Source: Apostichopus parvimensis (Eukaryota; Echinodermata; Holothuroidea; Aspidochirotida; Stichopodidae). Taken from it: a stretch of DNA of 31,851 nt. Location of the stretch: NCBI GenBank assembly GCA_000934455.1, contig KN882236.1, positions 176,540-208,390 of the forward strand, written 5' to 3'. Within the stretch, counting starts at the first letter, position 1; the number at the start of each line of letters is the position of its first letter. The notes below the pieces were generated by a model, which ran no database searches, was not told the DNA's origin, and saw nothing but the letters and a program-made list of their open reading frames with translations. This document shows, piece after piece, positions 18,323-28,555 of this stretch. Made by a program: the position numbers and the translations under genes.

Positions 18323-19182
18323 TTGCAAAGAACTAATTTTATTGGGTCCATGCAAAAGAATAAAACTCCTGGTTCTGATGGATTATCAGTTGAATTTTAT
18401 GTACATTTTTGGGATATTTTAGGTGACTTTGAAGTTAATTCTCTTAATTTTGCTTTCAGTGGTACACACTTAGCCGATGAACAGGGCAGTGCAATAATCT
18501 CTTTGATTCCAAAGCCTTCAAAAGATTTACAATATTTGAAAAATTTGAGGCCTATAGCAATTTTAAATACTGACTAGAAGATTGGAGCCAAATGCTTGGC
18601 AACCCGTATTAAGCGTGTTTTAAATAACATTATTACTGATGAGCAAACTGGATTCTTAAAAGGACGTTTCATTGGTGAGAACATTAGACTAGTTTTAGAC
18701 ATTATTGATGAGATTTTGAAAAGGCTTTTGATTGTTTGGACTGGGAGTTTCTTTATCAAAGTTTAAAATTCTTAAATTTTGGTCCAAATTTTATTAGGTG
18801 GGTTAGAACTTATTATGGAAACGTCACATCTTGTGTAATTAACAATGGTCATCTCTCTCAGTATTTTAGTATTTCTCGAGGTGTAAGACAGGGTTGTCCA
18901 CTCAGTCCTTACCTCTTTATTTTATGTTCAGAATTTCTCACATTCATGGTTAAAACAAGCTGTTGTATCAAGGGTATATCTATTCATAACTCTGAAATTA
19001 GAATTTCACAATATGCCGATGATACTGTTTTATTTTCAGATGGTTCACGCGCTTCTCTTGTAGAGGTTGTAAACATTCTTAATAATTTCTCTGCCGCTTC
19101 GGGTTTAAAAGTTAATTTCAGCAAATCAATTGTTTTTTCCATTGGGTGCTATGGTTTCAAGGGTTCCCTGGTATTTTCATGA
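18323..19182 (+). pseudogene. LINE reverse transcriptase
   Basis: Readable blocks are NKTPGSDGLSVEFYVHFW (typical of L1/Tx1), LIPKPSKD and NLRPIAILNTD, then a TAG at 18574. Next come DEQTGFLKGRFIGENIR, FDCLDWEFLY (block A), SRGVRQGCPLSPYLF (block B) and QYADDTVLFSDGS (block C, 19009-19023). ASGLKVNFSKS follows. The catalytic Asp residues of blocks A and C are kept. The frame changes before block A and near 19130. Confidence 0.9.
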
Positions 19183-20080
19183 GTATGGTTTCAATGTTAA
19201 TCTTGGTCCCGTGAAATATCTTGGTGTCACATTTACTACAAAGAATGAAGATTTCTTTTCGTTGAATTATCTTCCCAAATTATCCAGGCTCAAACAGTTA
19301 CTTGGGATGTGGTCAAAACGTGACCTAACACCAACTGGTGAAATAACTGTAATTAAGAGTTTGGCCATTTCGCAACTTGTTTTTCTTTTTAGTGTTCTAC
19401 CAAATCCTCCTCTTAGTTTTATTAAAGAGGTTAATATAATTTTGTATAATTTTATTTCGAACAATAAACCTTATAAGATTAAACGGAGTACCCTTATGAA
19501 TAAGAAAGTTAATGGTGGCTTTGATATGACAGATATTGAATCTTTCATTAAGAGTCTAAACTGTAGCTGGGTAAAACGGTATTTAGCCCCTCAGAGAGGA
19601 ACCTGGAAATATTTTTGGATTTGTACTTAAAACAGTTCCGTGGTGCTTTTCTTTTTAAATGTAATTTCAATAAGGAGGCAGTTTCTTGTATTTGTAATAT
19701 TTTTTGCAGAGAAGTGTGTGAGGCTTGGGCTGAGTTTAATTTTTATCATCCAGACAGTAATTATGGTAATGAAATCATTTTAAACAACAGTCATATATTG
19801 GTTAACAATAAAGTAATTTTGAAGTATAATCTTTTAAATCACAGAACAATTCATGTGAAAGATTTCATTAAAAATGATGGCGCGGTAATTCCATATAACA
19901 CGTTTCAAGCGAAAATATATATTAGAAATTTTCCTTTTACTTGGTACTTTGGGATTATTCACGCCATTCCTAGTTATTGGAGTGGGTACCATGATTATGT
20001 TTTGCTCCCAATGAGTCAAAATAACGTTAATATGTGCATGCGCACACATAAAATAACCAATTTTTTTTTTAAATAAGCTA
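19130..20080 (+). pseudogene. LINE ORF2 region after RT
   Basis: After RT the element reads GPVKYLGVTFTTKNEDFF, LKQLLGMWSKRDLTPTGEIT, the SLAISQLVFLFSVLPNPP segment, FISNNKPYKIKRSTLMNKK and VNGGFDMTDIESFIKSLNCS. These are the thumb and connector blocks of Tx1/L1 ORF2 proteins. A frame change near 19620 leads to a second stretch that ends at a stop by 20076, so at least two frames must be joined. Confidence 0.8.
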
Positions 20081-20141
20081 ATTAGCGGTCTCTGCACACC
20101 CCCGTCGTCTATTATGAAGTGGCAAGCTATGAATTTTTCGA

Positions 20142-20516
20142 GTGAAAATAGTTTTGAATAAGATTTTTAGGCTGCCTTATACGGCTGTGAATGACCCCAA
20201 AGTAGCACATCTACAATTGCGTTTTCTACATTGTATTTTAGGCATAAATAGCTTGCTTTATAAAATGAAAATGGTTAATTCTCCACTTTGTTCATTTTAC
20301 AAGAATGCCGATGAAACACTAATACATTTGTTTTATAATTGTAGTCACGTTGAGCGATTTTGGGAGGCAGTGAATTCAAATTGCATTAAACTTAATTATA
20401 CTTTTAATTTGACCAATATTTGTTTTGGAGATTTTGCTGATATGGATAATCCTGTGAACTTTTTAATTTTGCATGCTAGAAAGTATATTTATACATGTGC
20501 ACGAATTTTATTTTAA
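20142..20516 (+). pseudogene. LINE ORF2 C-terminus with zinc-binding motif
   Basis: The stretch reads KVAHLQLRFLHCILGINSLL and then SPLCSFYKNADETLIHLFYN, followed by C-S-H-V-E-R-F-W. The spacing of Cys and His is the C-x-x-C-like zinc-type module found near the end of LINE ORF2 proteins (zf-RVT); here the first pair is incomplete. The ORF stops at 20514-20516, and a 3' trailer of 168 bases follows. Confidence 0.85.
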
Positions 20517-20684
20517 GTTTCGCTTGAACTTGACCTTCACTATTTCATTTCTAAGCGCAAAACAACAATTTGTGTAACCTTAACGACTTCTATGATTTCT
20601 TTATGTAAGATTCTTATGTAAGTCTTTTTGCTGATTCTTTTGTATTATGTGTTACGGTATTGTAAATAAATACAGTGGGAAAAA

Positions 20685-20697
20685 ATTAATGACATAT
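20685..20697. repeat. Target-site duplication, right copy
   Basis: This copy of ATTAATGACATAT marks the 3' junction of the Tx1-type LINE. It directly follows the short A run of the element. Confidence 0.85.
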
Positions 20698-20721
20698 CCC
20701 CAAGGCTAGAGCCAAAGTTAC

Positions 20722-20780
20722 CTAGGTCGGGATACGAACCCCTACAACAACAGTGACACTTGAATAAAAAATGTCACTGT
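20722..20780 (-). repeat. Possible tRNA-derived SINE piece with a perfect 9-bp hairpin
   Basis: On the minus strand GGTTCGTATCC (20730-20740) fits the pol III B-box consensus at ten of eleven positions. No convincing A-box stands upstream. Next to it ACAGTGACA (20750-20758) and TGTCACTGT (20772-20780) form a perfect inverted repeat. Either could be chance or a SINE remnant. Confidence 0.3.
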
Positions 20781-21382
20781 TCACCTGTCCCCTCATGTTT
20801 TTAACAAAGATAAATAATGTGACTTACTTCACTGGGCTTTGACTTGCTCCCGCTCTCCGGGTACAGACTGGCGCCACGATACATCCACACAGAACCGGTG
20901 ACTGGTCAAATTAACTCAGGTGGTGACAATAAATAATATATGTTTTTTGGCGTATAATATGTTGGCCTCGCAGGCTAATCTTCAAGCATCTCAACAAGCC
21001 TGAATACAACTTAGTGCCCTCACAGGGTCTTACCACAACAGCAAAAATAACCAACCCACCACGCCCACAGAGGACACAGCCAGTCTTGTACAACTGTACC
21101 TTTCAAACCCTGGGAGTCAAGTGAGGAATATTCTCCAACTCTGCAATGAATGCATACCATGTACTGCCCAAACATTACATAACACAAGACAAGACACAAA
21201 CAAAACAAATATGCAGGACACAAAGGGATAAAGCTACTACCTTCAAGTCAGGCTCAATCTAGGTTTTGCCATTCAGAGTCGTCACTCAAGTGATACATAA
21301 GGCAATACGATAGGGACTAGTATATGCCGTGACACCCCCATCATAATAGAAACAATCTGGGGCAGGATTTGGAGTTTGAAAG

Positions 21383-21425
21383 TGGGGGGGGGGTGGGGGT
21401 AAACATTGGGAGGGGTGTAAGGGGA
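21383..21425 (+). repeat. G-rich run with quadruplex potential
   Basis: Runs of ten, five, three, four and four G are separated by short spacers in 43 bases. This satisfies the usual G-quadruplex pattern on the plus strand. No gene start is adjacent. Confidence 0.6.
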
Positions 21426-22484
21426 AATGGAGAAATTGTTGGATTTTTAAAGCTTCTATATAGTGCAATATTGCTGTGGCATTTATCATATTGATTCCGA
21501 CCGAATCTGATAAAGCATATACCCCCATCATTGCATCACTGAATTGTGCCGTAATCAGAGAACATACACGTACGCCGCAAAATATACACAAAATCGAAAG
21601 CTCTTTTAAGACACGCGATTATTTTCGCAATGCCCGGAGTTATACATGTCGTCTCACAAAGAAAAAATCTTAACGAGACGTCCAAGCCAAATATTAAAGG
21701 CTTACTACTGATGAAAATAATAAAAATTGATAGCAGAAACCGGTCTAGTTTGTGTTTAGAATAAAGTCAAGTCTTCTTTACTTTAAAAAGTACCTTCCAT
21801 TCACCTAAATATTAAGCTTGCTATGCTATCTATAAATAATGTTACTGTACTTTTCAAATGGGCTGGTGGGTCGTTTCGGTGTTATTTTTAAGAGCAGAAA
21901 ACCTTAAGCACACCTTTGTTAAATTTGGGCGATACAACAACTAAAAGTTCCTGAACTTGGAAATGTGAATAAACAATGGAAATTGCGTAATAAAAACATG
22001 CTGTTATTTTTAATGAAACGTCTGAAAATGTTATTGTAACTACAAAATGATGAGCTGCTTGGTACAACGAAATTAAAAATAGTATAGCCTATATGCCAAA
22101 TGAGTTGAAATGAGTTGAAAGCGTAGGAAATAAATAGTGTTTGAAATTTATGAAGAGAAACTCACCATGAATATCAACAATTTGAACTTTGTAAAGTTTC
22201 CCTCGCCACGTTGCCTTTGCTTCAGAATTCGGCCTAAGTTCTCCTCGAATTCTACTTCAATCCTTTCCACGACTCCAGCGTATCTTTTTGGACGAAGCCA
22301 TCGAATGGTTACGAGGTTGGACATGTTTGTAGTGCTTTTTACGTAACCCGCCATGCGGGATACAAAACGTCACGGCCAAACGGCACTACCGAACCATCCC
22401 ATACTGACAAACGAAACTCAGGTCAAGCGTGCCAAAAAAACATACGCCCGCCGACCTGCAGAGACAAAACGCCCAACCCCCCAC

Positions 22485-22958
22485 TCAAACATTCATAAAA
22501 CTACAAATGGACGACCCGCACGCAGCGAAACGAAAACAGCGTCCAAAAAAGGCAGCCCCAGATAAACGGCGAAAATCGCTTTCAATTTTAAGGCGAATGT
22601 CAGACTTCACCGCCTCCAGGACTGCCTGCCAACTGGCAAATTTCCCCCTAAAAACCACATTACATCTATTCCGCCAAACATGTTTTTTTACAATAGAGCA
22701 AACAAAAATAATGCGGTGCAACACCGCAACCGAACAAACTGGAGGGTCTACCCCATATAAAATAAAGCCCTGCCCTACCGACCATGAACGGTCTCCCGTA
22801 ACACGGTCGGTCCAGGTCTGGAACCACTCCCATAAGTTTACTACAAAGCAACAATACCAAAAAACATGAGCGGTACTCTCTAAGCTGTCATAGCCGGTCC
22901 TTGGGCACAGTCCATAACCTAATCGCCAATCACCAAGGCACCGTGTGCAATTCTCCAT
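22485..22958 (-). pseudogene. LINE family 1 ORF2 C-terminus
   Basis: The frame reads MENCTRCLGD, then LCPRTGYDSLESTAHVFWYC, the Cys/His module near the end of ORF2. Hydrophobic stretches and KHVWRNRCNVVFRGKFASWQ follow. The ORF stops inside the region that copies A and B share. The same protein is readable at 7860-8132 in copy C, where the first Cys block is nearly identical. Confidence 0.85.
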
Positions 22959-22984
22959 GCAAGATCACGGAGCCTGTAACCATT

Positions 22985-23808
22985 CAGCCTCGAATGCACC
23001 GAACGCCATACTTCGCAGAATGACGTCCCTGGACAAAAATTGCATTCAAGGCCCTATCCCGCAACGAACTGTGAACGAGGGCCGGCTGTGACAGGTCAAC
23101 AGGGGGCAACTCAATCAGAGCGGAGCAAATGACACGCACCACCCTGTTTGGAGTACTACTATGCGGTTCTCTGTTGCTAAACAGCGCCGGGACCCATCGA
23201 CGCAGGTGCAAACCGCCCCAAAAACGTAGAAAATATGAACAAGGCAACCCTGGGTCAGTTACCGCTACAAACAACTGCTTAAATAACAAAAAGGTCAATT
23301 TACTTCCCAGATGAACCACCCCTAACCCACCCTTCTCCAGTTTTTGGTACATTACCGCCCTTTTGACAAGCTCTGTACCACCCGACCAAATAAATGAAAA
23401 TATCGCTCTCTCCAACCGCACCAGGACGCGACGCGGAATTGGATACACCGCGCCCGGGTACCACAAGATGGGCGAAACAAAACGATTAATTACGGTGACT
23501 TTTCCTAAGATCGAAAGCCAGCGGGTGCCAAAGGTTTCAAGCCTGCTCTCAAGTACCTCAGCCCTCTCGTTCCAGGTTGCATCACAAGGTGCATCGCAGC
23601 CGAACCATATACCATTAATTTTGATATTTTCATCCGACCACGATGCACCGAATGGCAAGTCTCTGTAACTCTAGCTACCAAGGCGAAGGCCCTTTGTCTT
23701 TTCCGGATTCAACTTCGCCCCGGTAGCTCTCTCAAAGATAGATAAATCCTGCGATAGGGCACGAAAGGAGCCCAGACTCGAAACAACACACGTGACGTCA
23801 TCTGCATA
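22985..23808 (-). pseudogene. LINE family 1 ORF2: end of RT and following region
   Basis: The stretch begins with the RT block C, YADDVTCVVSS, and FERATGAKLNPEKTKGLRLG, followed by a stop. The next frame reads FGTRWLSILGKVTVINRFVS, PILWYPGAVYPIPRRVLVRL, FIWSGGTELVKRAVMYQKLE and KGGLGVVHLGSKLTFLLFKQ. These are the characteristic blocks of Tx1/L1 ORF2 proteins after the RT. Only one stop and perhaps one frameshift break the whole stretch, so this copy is better preserved than most others here. Confidence 0.88.
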
Positions 23809-23815
23809 TTGTAGT

Positions 23816-24179
23816 TATTTGAGCGTAATAGAGATAAATACGCGACGAAGTACTGGAATAAAGTGACGAACGAACGGCAACGAGGCTGTTTTAAAAGCCA
23901 AACAACTTTTTATGTGACGCCGATCTATTATATTTTTTCATCCTTTTTAAGAAACATAGGTATCCCTTGTTATAAACAGTCACCTCAGATTATTCAAAAG
24001 AGATTAAAAAAGACTTTGATCTGCCCCAAACTTATAGCTGTTCAATTAATACTACGTTGGTTAAAAGAAATTTTATAAGGCAGACGGGTATCTCTATATC
24101 GCCCCTAGTTCGGTAATATTTTGACCTGCCCTTTGAGGGGTACCCCAAAAAAGGCCTGTCGTCTGCTGTCGGGACGGCG
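23816..24179. other. Unassigned sequence between two LINE copies
   Basis: A plus-strand open frame of 71 codons (23863-24078) is Ile/Leu/Lys-rich with no motif that I know. It might be the C-terminus of the family 2 LINE whose tail follows, since it has the same orientation. I cannot show this from one copy. Confidence 0.3.
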
Positions 24180-24515
24180 TTCCCCGGGTGGGGTTTGGAG
24201 TTAGTTGGTTGTTGGGTTTGGGGGTTGTGTGGTCGTTACATAATATGGGTTTTTTTCTGTTTGTGGTTTGGAGTTGGCTTTTTGGGGCCGGTTTGTAGTG
24301 ATTTTTTTTTTTGCTTCTGTTGGCCTTTGGGTCCGTGTCCTTTTGACGCCACGTTAAACGCTACGTTAGTGAGAGATTTGTGTTTGTGGGTTTCAGTTGG
24401 GTTTTTGGTGGTTGTTTTACAGGTGGTTGTTTTTGGTGGTTGTTTTACAGACTGAGATTGTTTTTGTTTCTGTTGACCTTTGGTCCGTGTTCGTTTTCTT
24501 TGCACGTAAAAAGCA
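24180..24515 (+). mobile_element. LINE family 2, 3'-tail copy 2
   Basis: This G- and T-rich segment matches 14829-15033 from about 24290 on. It is rich in GGTTTGG and GGTTGTTTT words and holds a short internal repeat, GGTGGTTGTTTTACAG, near 24407-24450. It ends in CACGTAAAAAGCA (24503-24515), the same 13 bases that end family 1. Everything upstream of the tip differs between the two families. The ORFs on either strand are low-complexity artefacts. Confidence 0.7.
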
Positions 24516-24610
24516 TGTTATGGCGAACAAGAAATGCAAAGCAGTTAGTTAAACAATAAAAGGGAATGAAACGTTCTTGTTTTCGAAAATGATCAACCAG
24601 AATCTGGTGG

Positions 24611-25012
24611 GCAAATTTGGCTGTGGACATTGTTAGCACTTTCGGGATTTCGGTACTGTAGTATTTCTTTTACTGCATTAAACCTTAATGCCTTAATTTA
24701 AGACTATATTCAAAACATGTAAAAGGCTGTATCGAAACAAATACCACATGTAGGCTATTCAGTAATACAAACATAATGTTAGTAATTTGTCGAAAGTTCC
24801 AATGACCGTACAAACATTGTTATCATAACCGGTAAATGCGGGAAAGAGTTGTACCAGCACAACTTTTTCACTTGTCATTCGTAATAGAAGTGCTAGTAGC
24901 GTTGGGAAATTTGGCTGGAAAATTGTTACCTCTTTCGAGATTTCGGTAGTGAATGTTTCTTTTACTGCACTGATAATAACATTAATACATGTAAAAGGCT
25001 GAAACAATCTCA
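24611..25012. repeat. Imperfect direct duplication about 292 bases apart
   Basis: Blocks around 24612-24740 and 24905-25010 share AAATTTGGCTG, TTCG-GATTTCGGTA, TTTCTTTTACTGCA and ACATGTAAAAGGCTG in the same order. They differ at many positions and in spacing. The duplication is old. No coding sequence is visible. Confidence 0.75.
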
Positions 25013-25157
25013 TCGAATATCACTTGTATGCAGAAGTGAAACCCAACATTAATATTTTTTTCGTAGTTACACTGCACGCAAAAACATCGCTTTCGATATA
25101 CGTGGAGAGAAGCCTACTTTTTCACTTTTCATTCAAAATCAACGTCCTGATCACGTA

Positions 25158-25345
25158 GGCCCGCCGCGGTCAGATAAACCATTGTTCCTTCATTTAAAAC
25201 GGATTACAAGGTAACATTAAAGGATCACCATCCGGCCGCGGCGGATAAAGCACTCTACCATTGTTCACCCAGTGCCTTCCGACCAACAATAGCGCTATTT
25301 CATGGCAGTTTACCGCGGTCGGATTAAACCCGCGGCGGAACGGGG
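25158..25345. repeat. Cluster of CCGCGG palindromes
   Basis: CCGCGG occurs four times within 180 bases (near 25164, 25237, 25314 and 25331). Three of them are followed by a GATAAA- or GATTAAA-like word. The local G+C and CpG content is far above the surroundings. It may be an old repeat or a CpG-rich control region; no start site is evident. Confidence 0.6.
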
Positions 25346-25386
25346 CGCGGGATTCCGCATAACTGATTTTGTATATGGTGCCGCAG

Positions 25387-25932
25387 CTATGGTGCCGCAG
25401 TTAATGCCGCAGCTAATTCTAGTGTTGCACTTGACAGTGATACATAAGCACTAGTAACGGTATCCTCAACTTTCTCATTTATATCTGACTCTGCACTGTT
25501 CTCGGGGTCACTATCACTTTCACTCTTCCCCTTGATAAATATCCTCAGGTCTTCAAAAATCTTGAAACCGTTGTCTTGAAGTTGTTCTACTGTGTCGCTT
25601 TCCAAGTAACGATTGACAGTGCGGACTAACGCATGGTGCATCTTAGACTTAGTCTGATGACTATCTGTATAGACTTGCCTCAGGTTCGCTTCACTTAGAC
25701 CATAAAGTCCGGCTTTTACCTCCGCTTGTAACTTTTCTACCGACATTTTTCTTTCCACTCTGACAATCGATTTCTATATACTCTCAACCTGACTGTTCTC
25801 TTCAGAATGCAAAGCTGTGTACCCCAAGACTTCTCATATTAGTTCCTTTAAGTCATTATCCACTGTGGTCTGTCTTGTTTTCTCTCCACTGGACTCTGAT
25901 CCATGTGGTGCCTCCAAAATGTAACCCTCTTG
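25387..25932 (-). pseudogene. Unrecognised exon-like frame with two in-frame stops
   Basis: A single frame of 182 codons begins after a plausible acceptor (GCTAATGACAG at 25933-25943) and is broken only by a TGA at 25834 and a TAG at 25774. The middle reads MSVEKLQAEVKAGLYGLSE, then NLRQVYTDSHQTKSKMHHAL and VRTVNRYLESDTVEQ. This recalls the helical N-terminal modules seen in some gag-like and domesticated proteins. An acidic Ser/Asp/Glu-rich tail follows. The last codons overlap GCAGCTATGGTGCC-type repeats, so the true exon may end earlier. I cannot name the family. Confidence 0.45.
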
Positions 25933-25943
25933 CTGTCATTAGC

Positions 25944-27640
25944 TATAAATTAAAAGAGGAAGAAAGAATCCTTGATGAACAAATGAGTCCAACATATGTT
26001 TTAGCAAGTCACAAGTGTTTAATAATATAATCATCTTCAATGATACATCTTTACCACCCTTGCTATACAAAACAGAGCTGCTCACTTGACCATATCTCAT
26101 TCGATTTCTGATAATAATTATCTTTGCTTTTTTACACTTTCTATAAAAAAAACCTCATCCCCTCATCCTCATCTTACCCATCATATCATTGTAACACAAT
26201 AACACATACTATTTAAACCCTCACACACACAGAAACTCACGCACACACCTACAGATATGCAACTCTGAATAAACCTTTACCTCTAAAACCTTGATTGTTT
26301 CCATTTCCACTAAACCTCCAATACCTGTCGAGCACACGGTAAACTTAAGTAACCTTTATATGTATATCCAATGCATTAATCACATGAATCAGAGACATCC
26401 TTTTCCCTGCTTTCATGCTCAAAATAGAAATCGAGAGTACCATCACCTCACTTGGTACCATGGTTGCTTGATTTGAGGTAGTAAGCCTCGGGGAACACAA
26501 ACGCAAGACAAGATTGTTGCCGGTATCTCGGTTTATTATCTCGGACAAGAAAAACAGCTACGTCCCTTACAGCATAAATACATATATCCAGGTAAGTCTC
26601 CCACCATAGGCTCGGAACACAGAACTGAACCAATAGAATTCCTGACAAAATAACTTCAAAAGCCCGTCCAAATAAGAGCATAAAAATTTGACAGTTGTCT
26701 TTGGCTATCGGTCAATGGCAAGAGACAACAAAGGAACAATCACCTCTCATGGACCAAAAGCATACTATCGGACAAATCACTGGTCGCAAGTGTGATATTA
26801 GGGAGCAAAACTAAAAATTACCGACTTAAAACATTATTTATGGAAAAGATAGCAATTACAATGTATAATATATTGCAAAGGGATACTGAATTTGGGAAAT
26901 AAAACAGAACATATGCCAAAATCACTGGAAAGATTGAAGCACTAGTTTGTGCCCCAAAACTCCTGAGTGAACGACGGACAGGAAATGTAACTCATACCCC
27001 TGGTCTATAAATATCTGCTACAACTACTCAATCTCAATGGACAGATGAATAAACAAAGAGAACACTGTTTGACATACTATAAAAAGTTCACTTTATCACA
27101 TGTTCCCCCCAATTAATGTCATCGCCTCCAATGACTTTTTATTATGGCTGAATTGGTTGTTTGAGAACCAAAATAGAACACTAGACGATGATAGTGCACG
27201 TTGTGCTTGTAGCCATCTTTGTTCAACTCTGTCAACAGGCTAATACGTCACTCATTGGTGAAGTGCATTTAACTTATAAAAGGTGCAATAATGAATGTGT
27301 AACATGTCCCTTCTTTTGGAAGAGCTGAAAGCTATAGAAACATAAGAAAGTGAGACAAAAATACAACTGCTATAAAAATGTTAGTCAAATGTTACTGATA
27401 TCTTGATTCATGCAATCAGATGAGTAGAAATAGAACGAGAACATGACTTGATGAGATAAATGAAAATAAACTTGGACTTTGATGGGATTAAATGAACACA
27501 CAACTTCAATTTAGTGTCCTTTGTCATCTATCAATAACCATCTTGCCTAAGAATATACTATTCAGAATAAAGTCTCTGTATCTTTGTGACATAGCTATGT
27601 TGCTCCTGGTGCTGGTATAGCTGCCTGTTGAAGCGTGTGT
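25944..27640. other. Non-coding stretch
   Basis: I find no gene. There are a short CA-rich microsatellite near 26222-26250 and a CTCATCC-rich patch near 26155-26175. AT-rich sequence dominates the remainder. Small ORFs at 26291-26681 lie antisense to each other and have no motif. Confidence 0.5.
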
Positions 27641-27654
27641 TGTATTGCTTTGCC

Positions 27655-27850
27655 TAGCTCTTTGATTTGCTTCCCTTGGCTTATTTGCGTCCTTTCGCTG
27701 TTTCGCTTCGCTTTGCTGTTTCGCTTCGCTTTGCTGTTTCGCTTCGCTTTGCTGTGCCGCTTCGATATGCTCTTTCGCTTCATTTCGCTGTTTCGCTTTG
27801 CTATGCTCGTTCGCTTCCATTTGCTAATCTGCTTTGCTTCTTTCATTTGA
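27655..27850. repeat. 18-base tandem repeat of CGCTTCGCTTTGCTGTTT type
   Basis: CGCTTCGCTTTGCTGTTT repeats exactly near 27715-27770 and decays on both sides into TTTCGCTT and TTTGCT words. Because the period is a multiple of three, several frames are open: minus-strand frames read EAKQQS and KAKRNS repeats. They have no start or splice context of their own and are probably artefacts. The array lies next to a Gypsy fragment that has the same orientation as these frames. Confidence 0.85.
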
Positions 27851-28129
27851 CATTGCTGCTCTTAGTGCTGACCGGTTTCTGCGATATACTCTGTGGTCGG
27901 GTGTCTCTACCAGATATGATCTGGGACCAACCTTTGCTTTACATGTTGCATCAACCCATGGATTTGTGTTACTGTCGGTTTGTACCTGAAAAATTGGTAC
28001 TTACTGAAGACAAACTACTTGTCGATCCGATCTGCTCGGCTGCTCGATTTAGTATATCGAATCCCGGTATGTCGTGCGTTGGGTCCAATTCCGTGAAAGC
28101 ACGTTGTACACACGTTGACAAAATGGCCG

Positions 28130-28540
28130 ACAACTAGTAAGAAGCGCGAACGTGTGGATATTCATCCCTATCAACATTGGAACCTCTTTTCTCACCTTCA
28201 CTACCAGAATACCTCGGCCAGGTATTTGTACACCACCAAGTTTGACGTCTGCCTCACAGATTTGCAGATTGTTGGCAGCATTGATGGACAGCCACTTCAG
28301 TTCTTCCAGTTCGGTCCCACAAAACGTCTCCAGGAATCAGTCTTCTGTCATTAACGTGACCTACGAGCCAGTGTCCAAATCACCTAACACTGGGGTACCG
28401 TTCATCACGATTGTAGCTGTTGGACGAGTCCCAATCAAAGCATTTGCCAGTTTGGTAGAGCCTTCGAGAACATCTATGGGACCCAACGCCTGGCTAACGG
28501 AGCTGGGTACATCTAGTTTCCCTAGTTGGATCTAGGGACT
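28130..28540 (-). pseudogene. Gypsy retropepsin, stop after the active site
   Basis: This is the aspartic protease that cuts the polyprotein. The active site reads LGDLDTGS (28364-28375 for DTGS), preceded by ATIVMNGTPV. A TAG follows at once. Beyond it are the expected later strands: INAANNLQICEADVKLGGV and KEVPMLIGMNI, the I-G-M-N block near the C-terminus. Plus-strand ORFs over this region are shadows. As read, the enzyme is truncated after its catalytic motif. Confidence 0.8.
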
Positions 28541-28555
28541 GGTCAAGGAGCCAAA

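Larger units (their letters stand above)
18018..20684 (+). mobile_element. Tx1/L1-type LINE, 5'-truncated, with 13-base target-site duplication
   Basis: The element encodes parts of one long ORF2: the end of the endonuclease (18018-18240), a deletion, the reverse transcriptase (18323-19130), the region after RT (19130-20080) and a C-terminal Cys/His zinc-type motif (20270-20360). The 3' end is CAGTGGGAAAAA, directly before the right duplication. Several frameshifts and stops break the ORF, so it is dead. The exact 13-base duplication suggests a moderately young insertion or slow local decay. Confidence 0.9.
20698..22333. other. Non-coding stretch with a hairpin and a G-rich run
   Basis: No gene is recognised. 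The minus-strand ORFs at 20911-21591 are Cys- and Pro-rich in a way expected of low-complexity sequence, and none has a motif. AT-rich sequence fills 21680-22140. Confidence 0.5.
22334..23808 (-). mobile_element. LINE family 1 copy D, longest copy of the family
   Basis: This copy runs on the minus strand from within RT block C to the 3' end. It is the key to the family: it shows that the tails at 3018, 4525 and 7252 belong to a Tx1/L1-type LINE. The 5' break falls on the first codon of YADD. Both sides carry TTGTAGT on the plus strand (22327-22333 and 23809-23815), a probable 7-base target-site duplication. Compared with copy C it lacks 9 bases in the zinc-motif region and about 20 bases around 22530. 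Confidence 0.88.

Noticed and set aside
22429-22869. Plus-strand ORF of 146 codons
   Set aside because: It is antisense to ORF2 of the family 1 LINE, which is recognisable on the minus strand.
24195-24505. Trp/Phe/Gly-rich plus ORF and Lys/Thr/Gln-rich minus ORF
   Set aside because: Both follow from the G/T-rich composition of the LINE family 2 tail.
27524-27846. Charged repeat protein on the minus strand (EAKQQS and KAKRNS)
   Set aside because: Two frames of the same 18-base repeat are equally open, and no start or splice site supports either. It is kept as a repeat and mentioned as a finding.
28152-28535. Plus-strand ORF of 127 codons
   Set aside because: It is antisense to a retropepsin with DTGS and I-G-M-N blocks.
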